DNA of 64,000 nucleotides. Origin: Balaenoptera acutorostrata (Eukaryota; Chordata; Mammalia; Artiodactyla; Balaenopteridae). The notes below the pieces were generated by a model that saw nothing but the letters and a program-made list of their open reading frames with translations, was not told the DNA's origin and made no database searches. The DNA lies in contig NC_080067.1 of assembly GCF_949987535.1 (NCBI RefSeq), positions 6,820,001 through 6,884,000 on the forward strand. The letters are read 5' to 3'. The translations under genes were made by a program, and so were the position numbers. The first letter of the stretch is position 1, and each line of letters opens with the position of its first letter. This document shows, piece by piece, positions 1-11,063 of this stretch.

Positions 1-302
1 CTGCATCAAATTGGAAAAGCCTATGGTCACTGAAATTCTTCATTGGTCAAATGAGGATATAATGGCTGTGCTGTCGATCTCATGGAAATGTTTAGAATAC
101 ATCAATTCGAAGTACTTTACATATCAAAATGGTTTGCAGAGAATTCCCCCGGAGAAGCAGAACTCTGGATCTCTCAACTTCCTTAGCACATATTTTATGC
201 CCATAAAGAACATAAAAAATTAACATTGAGAGCAGCCCCAGAATGTCACTGGAAATGTGAGGAGCAATCCAAGTGTCTTTACATGATAATTATGTGGGTG
301 AG

Positions 303-346
<44 letters not shown>

Positions 347-364
347 ATCTATCTATCTATCTAT
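303..364. repeat. (TATC)n tetranucleotide microsatellite
   Basis: About fifteen near-perfect TATC units run here, with one register break near 344-350 (TATCATC). The long uninterrupted tract makes it a likely length-polymorphic locus. The reading frame across it (226-480) encodes only an SIYL repeat from the microsatellite and is not a gene. Confidence 0.95.
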
Positions 365-1960
365 GTGTGCATTATGGGTACCATAATGACATAATGACAT
401 ATTTTTCACACCAAGAACACAATCAAATCCTTCTATCTAACTACCTGGTTCAGTCACTACTCTGCTTCCATAATATCTGATAGGACAATACAGAGAGGAA
501 CCCAAATCCCCCAAATAATGTGGATGTGGAGTATTTACCTTAATTGGCTATTTCCTGTACAGGTTTTGGTGTTGATTGATTGATTGTAAGACCTTAAATG
601 CCATAAGACCCGAACTTGACAAAAATTATGAGAGCAAGGTTGTGCCTCTAATGATTTCAACTTCAGTACTGAAGAAAGGAGGTCAGAGCAAATGAGTCGA
701 GTGTCATCTGTTCCTAGTATTTTAAAAGTGTCGGTGTTTCCTCAGTATAATATTTCTTGTCTATACAAAAATTAAGTGTCCTCATATCTAATACTGGGAA
801 AATTTGAGAACATAAGAAGTGGTTCCTGAGCACAAGTGTGCTTATGATTCACCTGAAGATGAGTTTTTGTTTGTTTGTTTTTAAAATAAAGATTTATGAA
901 TACTGCCCCCCCCCACACACACCACTTTTCACTTTGCTTTGTTGGATCTGTGCAAGGACCTAGGAATCTGCATGCTAACGTTGACCCCCATTAGGTGCAG
1001 ATGTGGCAGACAATCTATGGGTATAAATTGTATCATCTATGACTATTATAGGCAGAAGTGACCCTAGTCATCACTTACAGTCCCTCCCAGTTTGGAGATA
1101 AATGAACTGAGGATAGGAAAACAAGTGAATTGCCCAAATTCAGAGTTAGCTCAGAAGTCAACAGTCAGGACTAGATTTCCTCCATTCTTTTGCAGATTTT
1201 GGAAGACCACATTTTTTTTTCCAATCTATACCTATTTACCGTTTGGCATTATATAACCCCCTTAAGGCCTTTGGCCTGAGGCAAAGCCATTCTTGCCATA
1301 TTTTCTGTAGAATCATAAATGGCAGTGTCAAGAGGCCATAAACAAACCAACCCTGATGAACAGTAATAAGATTTTCCTGGTTTGGCAATTCACTGGCCAC
1401 AAGAAGGTTGTGAAGTTCTACTTCTGCACCCATTTTACTTATATGTAGTAGAATATTTGACCCAGCCACCAATCTCTAAAATAGTCGCATGCTATGCGGC
1501 ACTGTTTTGAGCATAAAAATGTTTATGGTATACCTGAATATTCTGTCTATGGGTCTTAAATAATAAGCTCTTTCTAAGGTCTGACCTTAACAATTATTCA
1601 TGGTGACAGTCATTTCCTTGGAAAAAACCTGCACTCGCTCTCTTGCATGTTAATATTCTAACATACTTATCTTTTACTATAAAAGTAAAATAAAGTACTT
1701 TGTATTAATATTGATGACTACTCTCCCTACCCCCCCCCCAGAAAAACACCTCTTTCCAGTTTTCTCTTTTTAACGATTAATAGAATAGAGCTCCCAATTT
1801 CTTTTGGATGAAAAAAAGTAGTAGATATACTGACAGCTGTTTAATTATTGACTTTACAGAACCACACAACGCAGAGCACAATGGATTTCCCTGGCACTGA
1901 AAATCCATTTTCAGAGGATAAAACATAATAATAATGATAATGAGAGTAGATATTTATTCA
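365..1960. other. Non-coding stretch, no recognised element
   Basis: AT-rich sequence with short homopolymers (poly-C near 906 and 1731, poly-T near 1212). Small reading frames are under 80 codons and show no family resemblance. No repeat family was recognised. Confidence 0.5.
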
Positions 1961-1964
1961 GAAA

Positions 1965-2320
1965 ATACTTGTGAAGCATTTATTTATTCAACCCATACTT
2001 AGACCTACAAAGAACCTATGATAGAGCAGGCATTGCACTAGTTGCTGGGGACGTAGCAGGGCATGACCTAGATGTGACCCTTGCCCTTGTGGAACTCACT
2101 GCCACCTGGAGAAGAAAAATGTTATAAAAAATTGATGCTTACAGTTGTGATAAGTGCTGTAAAAGAAAAGTAAGTGCGTTAAGAGAACTATGGGGCATCT
2201 CAACTATCTTTGGTTTAGGAAAAGCCTTTTTGAAAATGTGATATATAGACTGTAATCTGAATTATGAAAAAGGATGTGTATATGTATGTGAGGCAGGACT
2301 GAGACAGCATAGGGAAGAAG
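1965..2320 (-). mobile_element. L2 LINE fragment, antisense
   Basis: The stretch starts with a tract like the reverse complement of the L2 3' end (TTTATTTATTCAACCC). It continues with the usual antisense text around GATAAGTGCTGTAAAAGAAA. Recognised by eye, highly diverged, ends approximate. It is an ancient mammalian relic with no coding capacity. Confidence 0.55.
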
Positions 2321-3439
2321 AGTAAATTAAGAATTAAATATTTAAACATCAAATATAAAATCTGGAGGGGTGTGGCCAAGATGGTGGAGTAGGGATACCC
2401 TGAGCTCTCCTCCTCCTACAGACATACCAAAATTACAACTATTTACAGAACAACTATCTATTACAACTACCTGCATACTAGGAGAAAATACTTTCCATGG
2501 CTAAATATATAAAGAAGGAGCCGCAATGAGACAAGTAGGAGGGGTGGAGACATGGTATAATCAACACTCATGCCCCCAGGTGGATGATCCACAAACAGGA
2601 AGAGAATCACAACTGCATAGTTCTCTCAAAGGAGCAAAGGGTTCCTACATTGGACTCCCGAGCCCAGGGGTCCTGCACTGGGAAGACAAACCCCCAGAAT
2701 GTTTTATTTTGAAGGCTAGTGTGCCTTACTTTTGGGAGAGCCAGAGGACTGGGAGAAATAGAGACTCCACTCTTAAAAGGTGAGCACAAAATCTCACACA
2801 CTCCAAGACCCAGGGCAGAAGCAATAATTTGAAAGGAGTCTGGGTCAGACCCACATGCTGATCTTGGAGAGCCTCTTGGAGTGTCAGGAGGCATCTGGGA
2901 CTCCCCCTGGGGAGACAGACACTGGAGGAAGCCATTTGGGGGACCTTGTCCTACCACAAGGACACTGGTGCTGGTAGGTGCCATTCTGGAGTCCTGCCTC
3001 TAGCCAATTAACATCAGGGGCTTACTGCCCACCAGTAGGCCAGCATGACAGGCAACCACACTGAGACCTGGCCACTCCCACCAGCAGGCTAACACCAGCC
3101 CCGGGACCCACTGGGCCATACAGTCATGCCTGCTGGAACCCAGTCCCACCCACCAGCAGGTTGGAAGTCACCTCACAAAGCAAGAACCAAGCAGAGATAA
3201 AGAATAAAATAACTGAAATAAAACATATACTAGGAAGGAAATACACTAGATTAGATGATTTAGGGAGCAGATCAGCAAACTGAAAGAGTAGGGTAAATCA
3301 CCCAAGCAGAACAGAAAAAATAATTTTAAAAAATGGAAATAGTTTAAGAGACCTCTGGGATAACATCAAGCATGCTAAAATTTCTATTATAGAGGTCCCA
3401 GGCTCTCCTCCTGGGAGAAAGAGAAAGAGAGAGAGAGAG

Positions 3440-3900
3440 AGAGAGGCAGAAGCTTACTTAAAGAAATAATAGCTGAAAAGTTCCCTAACCTGGGAAATGA
3501 AACAGATATGCAGGTCCAGGAAGCACAGAGAATCCCAAAACAAAATGAACTGAAAAAGGTCCACACCAAGGCACATTGTAATTAAAATGGTAAAAATTAA
3601 AGATAAAGGAAGAATCAAAAGCAGCAAGAAAAAGCAACTACTTATCTACAAGGGAACTCCCATAAGATAATCAGGTGACATTTCATCAGAAACTCTGAAG
3701 GCCATAAGGGATTGCCATGCTATATTCAAAGTGATGAAAGAAAAAAAAAAAAAAAAAAAAACTACAACCCACAATACCCCAAGCAGCAAAGCTGTCACTC
3801 AGATTAGAAAGAGAAGAGTTTTACAGATGAGCAAAAGCTAAAAGAGCTCAGCACCACTAAAGTGTCTTTACAAAAAATATTAGAAGGACTTCTCTAAGCA
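3440..3900 (+). pseudogene. L1 ORF1 remnant (old copy)
   Basis: The plus strand from 3460 translates to a KEIIAEKFPNLG-type segment followed by VQEAQR. This is the ORF1p region between the coiled coil and the RNA-recognition domain. Farther on come recognisable C-terminal pieces (FIRNSEGH near 3685, LKELSTTK-like near 3840). ORF1p is the trimeric RNA-binding chaperone of the L1 particle. In-frame stops occur in the RNA-binding part, and a poly-A run at 3739-3760 interrupts it. The N-terminal coiled coil could not be recognised; its place is partly taken by a (GA)n tract at 3421-3444. It is non-functional. Confidence 0.7.
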
Positions 3901-4184
3901 GAAAATAAAATATCACAACTAGAAATAGGAAAATTATAAAAGGAAAAAATTCATTTGGGAATGCAAACGTACAAGAAAGGTAGTAGATCAACCACTTAGA
4001 AACCTGGTAAGAAGGTTAAAAGACAAAAGCAGTAAAAACATCTATATCCACAATAAGTAGTTAAGAGATACACAAAACAAAAAGATGTAAAATATAACCT
4101 CAGAAGTGTTCAATAGTGGTGAGGGGGAGTAAAATGCAGTAAAAATGCAGGTTTGTTAGGAAAATTAATGTACAGAAATCTATT

Positions 4185-5647
4185 GTGTTATTATACACTA
4201 ACAATAATCAGAAAGAGAAATTAAGAAAACAATTTCATTTACAATTGCATAAAAATTACCTAGAAATAAATCTAAACAAGGAGGTAAATGATCTGTACTC
4301 CAAAAACTATAAGATATTGATGAAAGAAACTGAAGGCAGCACAAATAAATGGAAAGATATACCATGCTCATGGACTGGAAGAATTAATCTTGTTAAAATG
4401 ACCATACTACCCAAGGCAATCTTCATATTTAATACAATCCCTGTCAAAATATACATGACACTTTTTTCACAGAACTAGAACAAATAATCCTAAAATTTGT
4501 ATAGAAGCATGAAAGACCCCCAAATAGCCAAAACAATCTTAAGAAAAAAAATGAAAAGCAAAGCTGGAGGTCTTACACTCTCTGATTTCAAACTATACTA
4601 CAAAGTTACAGTGATCAAAACAGTATGGTACTGGCACAAAAATAGACACATAAATTAATGGAACAGAATAGACAACTCATAAATAAACACAACACTTATA
4701 TAGTCAATTAATTTATGACAAAGGAGGCAAGAATATACACTGGAGGAAAAAACAGCCACTTCAATAAACGGTGTTGGGAAAACTGACAGCCACATGTAAA
4801 AAATCAAGCAGGACTACTTTCTCACACCATATACAAAATAAACTGAAAACAGTTTATAGATTTAGGTGTAAGACCAGAAATCATAAAACTCCTAGAAGAA
4901 ACATAGGCAGTAAACTTTCTGACTTTGGTCTTAGCACTATTTTTTTTTTTTTTTTTTTTTGGATATGTCTCCTCAGACAAGGAAAACAAAAGCAAAGATA
5001 AACAAATGAGACTAAATCAAGCTAAAAATCTCCTTCACAGTGAAAGAAACTATCAACAAAATGAAATGGCAGCCTGCCAAATGGGAGAAGATGTTTTCAA
5101 ACTACCTATTTGATAAAGGGTTAATATTCAAAATATACAAAGAACTCATACAATTCAACTTCAAAAAGCCAAAAAACTCAATAAAAAATTTGTAGAGGAC
5201 CTGATTAGACTTTTTTTTCCAAAGAAGACATACAGATGGACAACAGACACATGAAAAGATGTTCAGTATCATTAATCATCAGGGAAATGCAAATCAAAAC
5301 CACAATGAGATATCACTTCACACCTTTAGGAATGACTATTACCAAAAAGACAGGAAATAACAAGTTTACATGAGGATGCAGAGAAAAGAGAACCCTTGAA
5401 TCCCTGTGCACTGTTGGCGGGAATGTAAGTTGGTGCAGCCACTATGGAAACAGTATGGAGGTTCCTCAAAAAACTAAAAATAGAACTATTGTATGATCCA
5501 GCAATTCCACTTCTGAGTATTTTTCCAAAGAAAATACACTATTTCAAAAAGATCCATGCACCCCAATGTTCCTAGAAGCACTATTTACATTAGCAAAGAC
5601 ATGGAGCAACCTAAATATCCATCAATAGATGAATGGCTAAAGAAGAT

Positions 5648-5706
<59 letters not shown>

Positions 5707-5855
5707 ACACAATGGAATACTTCTCAGCCATAAAGAAAGAATGAAATCTTGCCATTTAGGACAGCATAGATGGACTTAGAGGGTGTTATGCTAGTGAAAT
5801 AACTCAGACAGAGAAGGACAAAAACCATATGATTTCACTTATATGTGGAATCTAA
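4185..5855 (+). pseudogene. L1 ORF2 C-terminal remnant (old copy)
   Basis: Sense-strand remnant of the L1 ORF2 polyprotein. The open stretch 4185-4478 carries the typical segment DLYSKNYKILMKETEG and then KWKDIPCSW and [14 protein letters not shown], from downstream of the reverse transcriptase core. The end is recognisable as MISLICGI followed by TAA at 5853-5855. Endonuclease and catalytic RT motifs are absent because the element is internally deleted. Several frameshifts, a poly-T run at 4941-4960 and an (AT)n tract at 5650-5704 break the frame. It cannot make a working enzyme. Confidence 0.8.
5650..5704. repeat. (AT)n microsatellite inside L1
   Basis: A pure AT dinucleotide run of about 27 units, grown from the short TGATATATATA motif of the L1 ORF2 3' region. 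Confidence 0.95.
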
Positions 5856-6197
5856 GAAACAAAACAAGTGTGTAAACATAACAAAACAGAAACAGATTCA
5901 TAGATACAGAGTACAAACTTGTGATTGACAGAAGGGTGGTGTATGGGAATGAGGGAAATAGACAAGGGAGACTAAGAGGTACAGACTTCCAATTATAAAA
6001 TAGTCACAGTGATGTGCTACACAGCATAGGGAATATAGTCAATAACATTGTAATAACTTTGTATGGTAACTGACGGTAACTAGACTTATTATGGTGTTCA
6101 TTATTTAATGTATAAAAATATTGAATCAGGATGTTGTACAACTGAAACTAACCTAATATTGTAAGCCAATTATACTCCAGTTTTTTTTTAAAAAGTC

Positions 6198-6826
6198 TGG
6201 TATGTTTAAGATAAAAGAGAAGTAACTTGATGTGGCAGGAGCCGAATATACAAGGAAGAAAGTAGCAGAGGATGAGCTTGAAGTGAAAAGCAGGGGTTAG
6301 ATTATAGTAGGCAGAATTCTGAAGGCCATGCTGCAGTTAGGTATTGCTGTAAAACAAATTATTGCAATAGTAGTGGCTTAAAGCAACAACTAGTTCATTT
6401 GCTCAGCATGACTTTACATTTACAGTGATGAAGATAATATCAATCTCTCTTTCTTAACTTACATTTCTCTATGGGTCTCATTTCATAACTTTCTTAAATG
6501 ATCTACCCACTTTCCTGGCTAACCTAAAAAAGGTAGGGTTGCTTTTTTATTTATTTTTAATAGCAGCAAATCCCTTAAATCATTCATACACCCTTTCCAA
6601 AGGCTTTACCTGAAAGTATCTTCTTATTCAGAATTTACTGTTCTCATACTGAGAGAAATCAGGGAAAATAAAACTAAGCACATCAGTTCATTTGCCCCAC
6701 TCATACTCACTCCAAAGCGTGAGTCCATGCCTGGAATTTTCACCTGTGTTATCACTTATTTTTAATTTATTTTATATTTACACTCACTATAGTTCTTACT
6801 CTCTTTCATAGCACACACACCTGATG
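6198..6826. other. Spacer with possible old repeat fragment
   Basis: Sequence between two L1 copies. The part around 6335-6430 (GTGGCTTAAAGCAAC) resembles a common old mammalian interspersed repeat whose family I could not name. The rest looks unique and non-coding. Confidence 0.4.
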
Positions 6827-6839
6827 TAAAACCAAAGCA
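6827..6839. repeat. Target-site duplication, left copy
   Basis: TAAAACCAAAGCA, repeated exactly at 8233-8245 on the other side of the L1. Confidence 0.93.
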
Positions 6840-7826
6840 TCTGAAATTAGAACACTCCCTAACACCATACACAAAAATAAACTTAAAATGGATTAAAGAC
6901 CTTAATGTAACCTCAGACACTATACAACTCTTAGAGGAAAACATAGGCAGAACACTCCATGACATAAATCACAGCAAGATCCTTTATGACCCACCTCCTA
7001 GAGAAATGGAAATAAAATCAAAAATTAACAAATGGGACCTAATGAAACTTAAAAGTTTTGCACCACAAAGGGAACCATAAACAAGATGAAAAGACAACTC
7101 TCAGAATGTGAGAAAATATTTGCAAATGAAGCAACTGACAAAGGATTAACCTCCAAAATATACAAGCAGCTCATGCAGCTCAATATCAAAAAAACAAACA
7201 ACCCAATCCAAAAATGGGCAGAAGACCTAAATAGACATTTCTCCAAAGAAGATACAGAGATTGTCAACAAACACATGAAAGGATGCTCAACATCACTAAT
7301 CATTTGAGAAATGCAAATCAGAACTACAAGGCAAATCAAAACTCACATCACACCACTCAGAATGGCAATCATCAAAAAATCTACAAACAATAAATGCTGG
7401 AGAGGGTGTGGAGAAAAGGGAACCCTCTTGCACTGTTGGTGGGAATGTAAATTGATACAGTCACTATGGAGGACAGTATGGAGATTCCTTAAAAACCTAA
7501 AAATAGAACTACCATACACCCTAGCAATCCCACTACTGGGCATATACCCTGAGAAAACCATAATTCAAAAAGAGTCATGTACCACAAAGCTCACTGCAGC
7601 TCTATTTACAATAGCCAGGACATTTAAGCAACCTAACTGTCCATCGACAGATGAATGGATAAAGATGTGGCACATATATACAATGGAATATTACTCAGCC
7701 ATAAAAGGAAACGAAATTGAGTTATTTGTAGTGTGGTGGATGGACCTAGAGTCTGTCATACAGAGTGAAGTAAGTCAGAAAGAGAAAAACAAATACCATA
7801 TGCTAACACATATGTATAGAATCTAA
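6840..7826 (+). pseudogene. L1 ORF2 C-terminal segment
   Basis: This encodes the last third of ORF2p, downstream of the reverse transcriptase. The Cys-rich motif is intact in the open stretch 7311-7826: CWRGC, then a seven-residue gap, H, four residues and C (pattern CX3CX7HX4C). It ends with LTHMYRI and a stop. Upstream, one base appears to be missing near 7060, inferred from comparison with the other L1 copies here. A TGA at 7305-7307 replaces the expected Arg codon, and 7086-7307 and 7311-7826 are otherwise in the same frame. The insertion was dead on arrival because it lacks 5'UTR, ORF1, endonuclease and RT. Confidence 0.9.
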
Positions 7827-8232
7827 CAACAACAACAAAAAAGTTCTGAAGAACCTAGGGGCAGGACAGGAATAAAGACTCAGACATAGAGAATGGACTT
7901 GAGGACACGGGGAGGGGGAAGGGTAAGCTGGGATGAAGTGAGAGAGTGGCATGGACTTATATATACTACCAAATGTAAAATAGGTAGCTAGTGGGAAGCA
8001 GCCACATAGCACAGGGAGATCAGCTCAGGGCTTTGTGACCACCTAGAGGGGTGGGATAGGGAGGGTGGGAGGGAGACGCGGGAGGGTGGGAGGGAGACCC
8101 AAGAGGGAGGAGATATGGGAATATATGTATATGTATACCTGATTCACTTTGTTATAAAGCAGAAACTAACATACCATTGTAAAGCAATTAGACTCCAATA
8201 AAGATGTTAAGAAAAATAAAAAACAAAAAAAA
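6840..8232 (+). mobile_element. 5'-truncated L1 LINE with 13-bp target duplication
   Basis: A sense-strand L1 that starts inside ORF2 and runs through the 3'UTR to the end motif CTCCAATAAAGATGTTAAG and an A-rich tail. It is bounded by the perfect direct repeat TAAAACCAAAGCA at 6827-6839 and 8233-8245. That repeat marks an endonuclease-dependent retrotransposition event. The 3'UTR matches those of the two long minus-strand L1s in this window, so all three belong to the same or closely related artiodactyl/cetacean lineages. Confidence 0.95.
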
Positions 8233-8245
8233 TAAAACCAAAGCA
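8233..8245. repeat. Target-site duplication, right copy
   Basis: TAAAACCAAAGCA directly after the A-rich tail of the L1; matches 6827-6839. Confidence 0.93.
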
Positions 8246-10690
8246 CCTATGCTTTGACTCCTTTGGGAACAAAAATGATGGGCTTTTAAACACCTTGGGG
8301 ATGCTTCCCAAATGGCTGGATTCAGAAAGTGGAGGGAGCTGGAATGGGAGTGAAGGAAGAGACAGGACTTTTCAAGTGTCCAAGTAGAAATCAGAAGAAA
8401 AATTATTTTAGAAGCATCAACCACAGGGGCATTGTCCTCAAAAATCTATCTGAACTACACATCAAGGAAGGAAATATTGTCAGTGATAACTGGACAGGGA
8501 AAAGAGTTGGCTTATATTAGTAAAAGGCATTGATTTCAGAAAGAATTTTGCCTGCATAAGAACTGTTGGAACAAGCTTCCAGGAGGGAATATCTTGGCTT
8601 ACTGAACCTTTGAGAGCGTTAACCGTTCATCATAAAGTCAGTGTGAATATTTCTGTGGCTCAGCATTTTGCCAACTAACCTTCAAGTTAACAGATTCTCC
8701 ATTACCACAAAAATATCATCCACTGACCCCTGAGTAATCACTCCAGCTCATTAGAATCCTCTTCCAAAATATGAAACTATACCTTCCAATTGTCATACCA
8801 AGTATTCTATAATTATTTATAAATTTGATAGTGATAATGTGCAGATAAGTTTACCCAATATATCAGGTTAAGAAAAGGAATTAGGCAAGGGTAGAGAGAG
8901 ATGGAGTGTAAGTCATTATGTTTGCTCGTGATTGGGATTCTCTGGCTGGCTTATTTCCCTTTGTGCTATTTCTGGGATTTTTTCATTGCATTATTCAAAC
9001 ACTGAATTGTGGAAATAAACAGGTGACATCATCCAGGAACTGAGTCTGTTCGATTTCAGGTGCATCAAAGAGTCACTACCAGTTTTTGAAAAGCAGATCT
9101 GAATTGCTAACCAGCCCCAGAGTCTCAAATAGAATTTGGATTAATATTTTCATTAGCAAGATAAGCCCAGGTTAGTCTCCCCTTCTATGCATTTTACACA
9201 GTCAAACTGAGGCAATGCTTTCTCTGTTTCAGATAAGAAATGGTGCAAACTGATAAAGTCTGGAAGTTTCAGAAAATAAATGGATATGTATGTTTGTGTG
9301 TGTGTGTGTATCATGCAAAATAAATACTGCCTATAGTTTACTCATAAATAATATCCTCATATATGCTGAATTCCTGAACATTTGAATCCAATTAGTTTAG
9401 GCAGTATTGGAATTATTTAGATAACAATTCCACTGGAGATATAACGTCTAACCATACATTGGGAGACAATTAAAAAATAGTCTTCATGAGAAATATTTTA
9501 AAATGTAATAAAATTTGCAAAGGTGCAGATTTTCTGGCTAACGTAGCCATTTAAAACATTACAATGATTCAAAAATTGAGATCCCATTTTCAGGAACACA
9601 ACTAAAGAGTTGGGCATTCCTTCCATCTCATGTGTTATAAAATGTAATTCTTACATTTTTTCCCCTTATTCTGTGGGTATACATCTACAGCAAGAAAGTA
9701 AACATATCTTTATTTTCTGTTTTTCAATTTTTAGAAAAGATTCTTCCCTCTTGACCTGTATTGACCTTCCCAATATTATGAAGTACCATCACCAGCTGGC
9801 CCTATTTATCATCTTAATGGTTTTTATTAACTTTTAGGGAAAAGAGTGAAATGATGGGACAGTCCAAACACAGTGTTCCAAACACTCATAACTACAAGAA
9901 CAGTGTGTTTTCATTCGTGGAATTTATTAGCTGTAAAAACTTTGAGACTTCGTTCCTCAAAGCCAAGATTATATTAGGTATGCAAAATGGAAGGAAAATA
10001 AGCTCTTCTGTAACACCCTTGAGGCTGGCGGGGTTTCAGGGTACTCCTTGGACACACTACCAATGTTGTGAATTTTGAATCAGTAACACTGTCTCCCTAA
10101 CCAGATACCGGGCAGAGTTTTTCAAATCTCTGAGGAAAGACAAAACAGAAAATGGCCACATAAAAGTGAAGCTAAAATACTACCTTTTAGCTGTGAAAGA
10201 GCCTGCTTGCTGGTGTAGAAGTCCTGTTCATATATCCATTAATCAAAGGACAAAACTTCAACCATCAATTCTATTTGGAGGTTTTAATTAGAGCACACAT
10301 ATTCCTACTAAGGTTTACCCTTATTAATACTGAATTTTAAGCCAATATATGTCGTCATTAGCATTTTAGTTGGGGGAAAAAGACGTTCGTAAAGAGACCA
10401 CCCCATTGGATGGATGGAGATACAGATATATATATAGATATATAGATATGTAGATATATAGACACAGATATCTCCCACACCTTAGTTTTCAAAACGGAAT
10501 AGAATTCTATAATCTTGAAAAGACAATTTCCTCTTACTCTCTCTCTTTCTATTTAAAGACAATGGGATATAACAGCTTAACTAATATTATCTTTTAAAGT
10601 CTCACAAAGTTGTTAACATTCTTATCAGTCCAACTTCTCTTTCTTTAGAATAACTTTACCTTTTAAAAAAAAAGTCTTCGCTTTCCTATC
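8246..10690. other. Low-copy non-coding stretch
   Basis: About 2.4 kb of AT-rich DNA with no transposon recognised. It holds a short (GT)n at about 9294-9309 and an imperfect GATA/ATAT-rich tract at about 10420-10470. Small open frames (for example 9610-9837 and 9851-10078) show no domain or family likeness. Confidence 0.5.
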
Positions 10691-10705
10691 TGCTTCTTTT
10701 TTTTT

Positions 10706-11063
10706 AACGTCTTTATTGGAATATAATTGCTTTACAATGGTATATTAGTTTCTGCTGTATAACAAAGTGAATCAGCTCTACATATACATACATCCCCATA
10801 TCTCCTCCCTCTTGTGTCTCCCTTCCACCCTCGCTATCTCACCCCTCTAGGTGGTCACAAAGTACCGAGCTGATCTCCCTGTGCTATGTGGTTGCTTCCC
10901 ACTAGCTACCTATTTTACATTTGGTAGTGTATATATGTCCATGCCACCTTCTCACTTTGTCCCAGCTTACCCTTCCCCCTCCCCATGTCCTCAAGTCCAT
11001 TCTCTATGTCTGTGTCTTTATTCCTGTCCTGCCCCTAGGTTCTTCAGAACTTTTTTTTTTTTC
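10706..11063 (-). other. L1-B 3'UTR
   Basis: On the minus strand this runs from just after the ORF2 stop to the terminal AATAAAGACGTTAAAAA-like end. It is the same 3'UTR type as in the L1s at 6840-8232, 18385-18765 and 48653-55786, so these copies share a lineage. Confidence 0.85.

Larger units (their letters stand above)
2364..6196 (+). mobile_element. Old L1 LINE, internally deleted
   Basis: A sense-strand L1. It opens with the L1-like start GGCCAAGATGGTGGAGTAGG (2376-2395), passes through a diverged 5' region and an ORF1 relic, then jumps near 4150-4185 directly into the C-terminal part of ORF2, and ends in the 3'UTR motif TATACTCCAG near 6171. The ORF2 endonuclease domain and reverse transcriptase core are missing, so the copy is about 3.8 kb instead of 6-7 kb. 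Poly-A, (GA)n and (AT)n tracts have grown inside it. Many stops and a diverged sequence make it older than the L1 at 6840. The subfamily, perhaps L1MA-like, is not certain. Confidence 0.85.

Noticed and set aside
226..480. 84-codon frame with SIYL repeats
   Set aside because: It is the translation of the TATC microsatellite.
2607..2984. 125-codon antisense frame in the GC-richer part of the old L1 5' region
   Set aside because: Antisense to an L1 and without domain likeness; another overlapping frame on each strand shows it is composition-driven.
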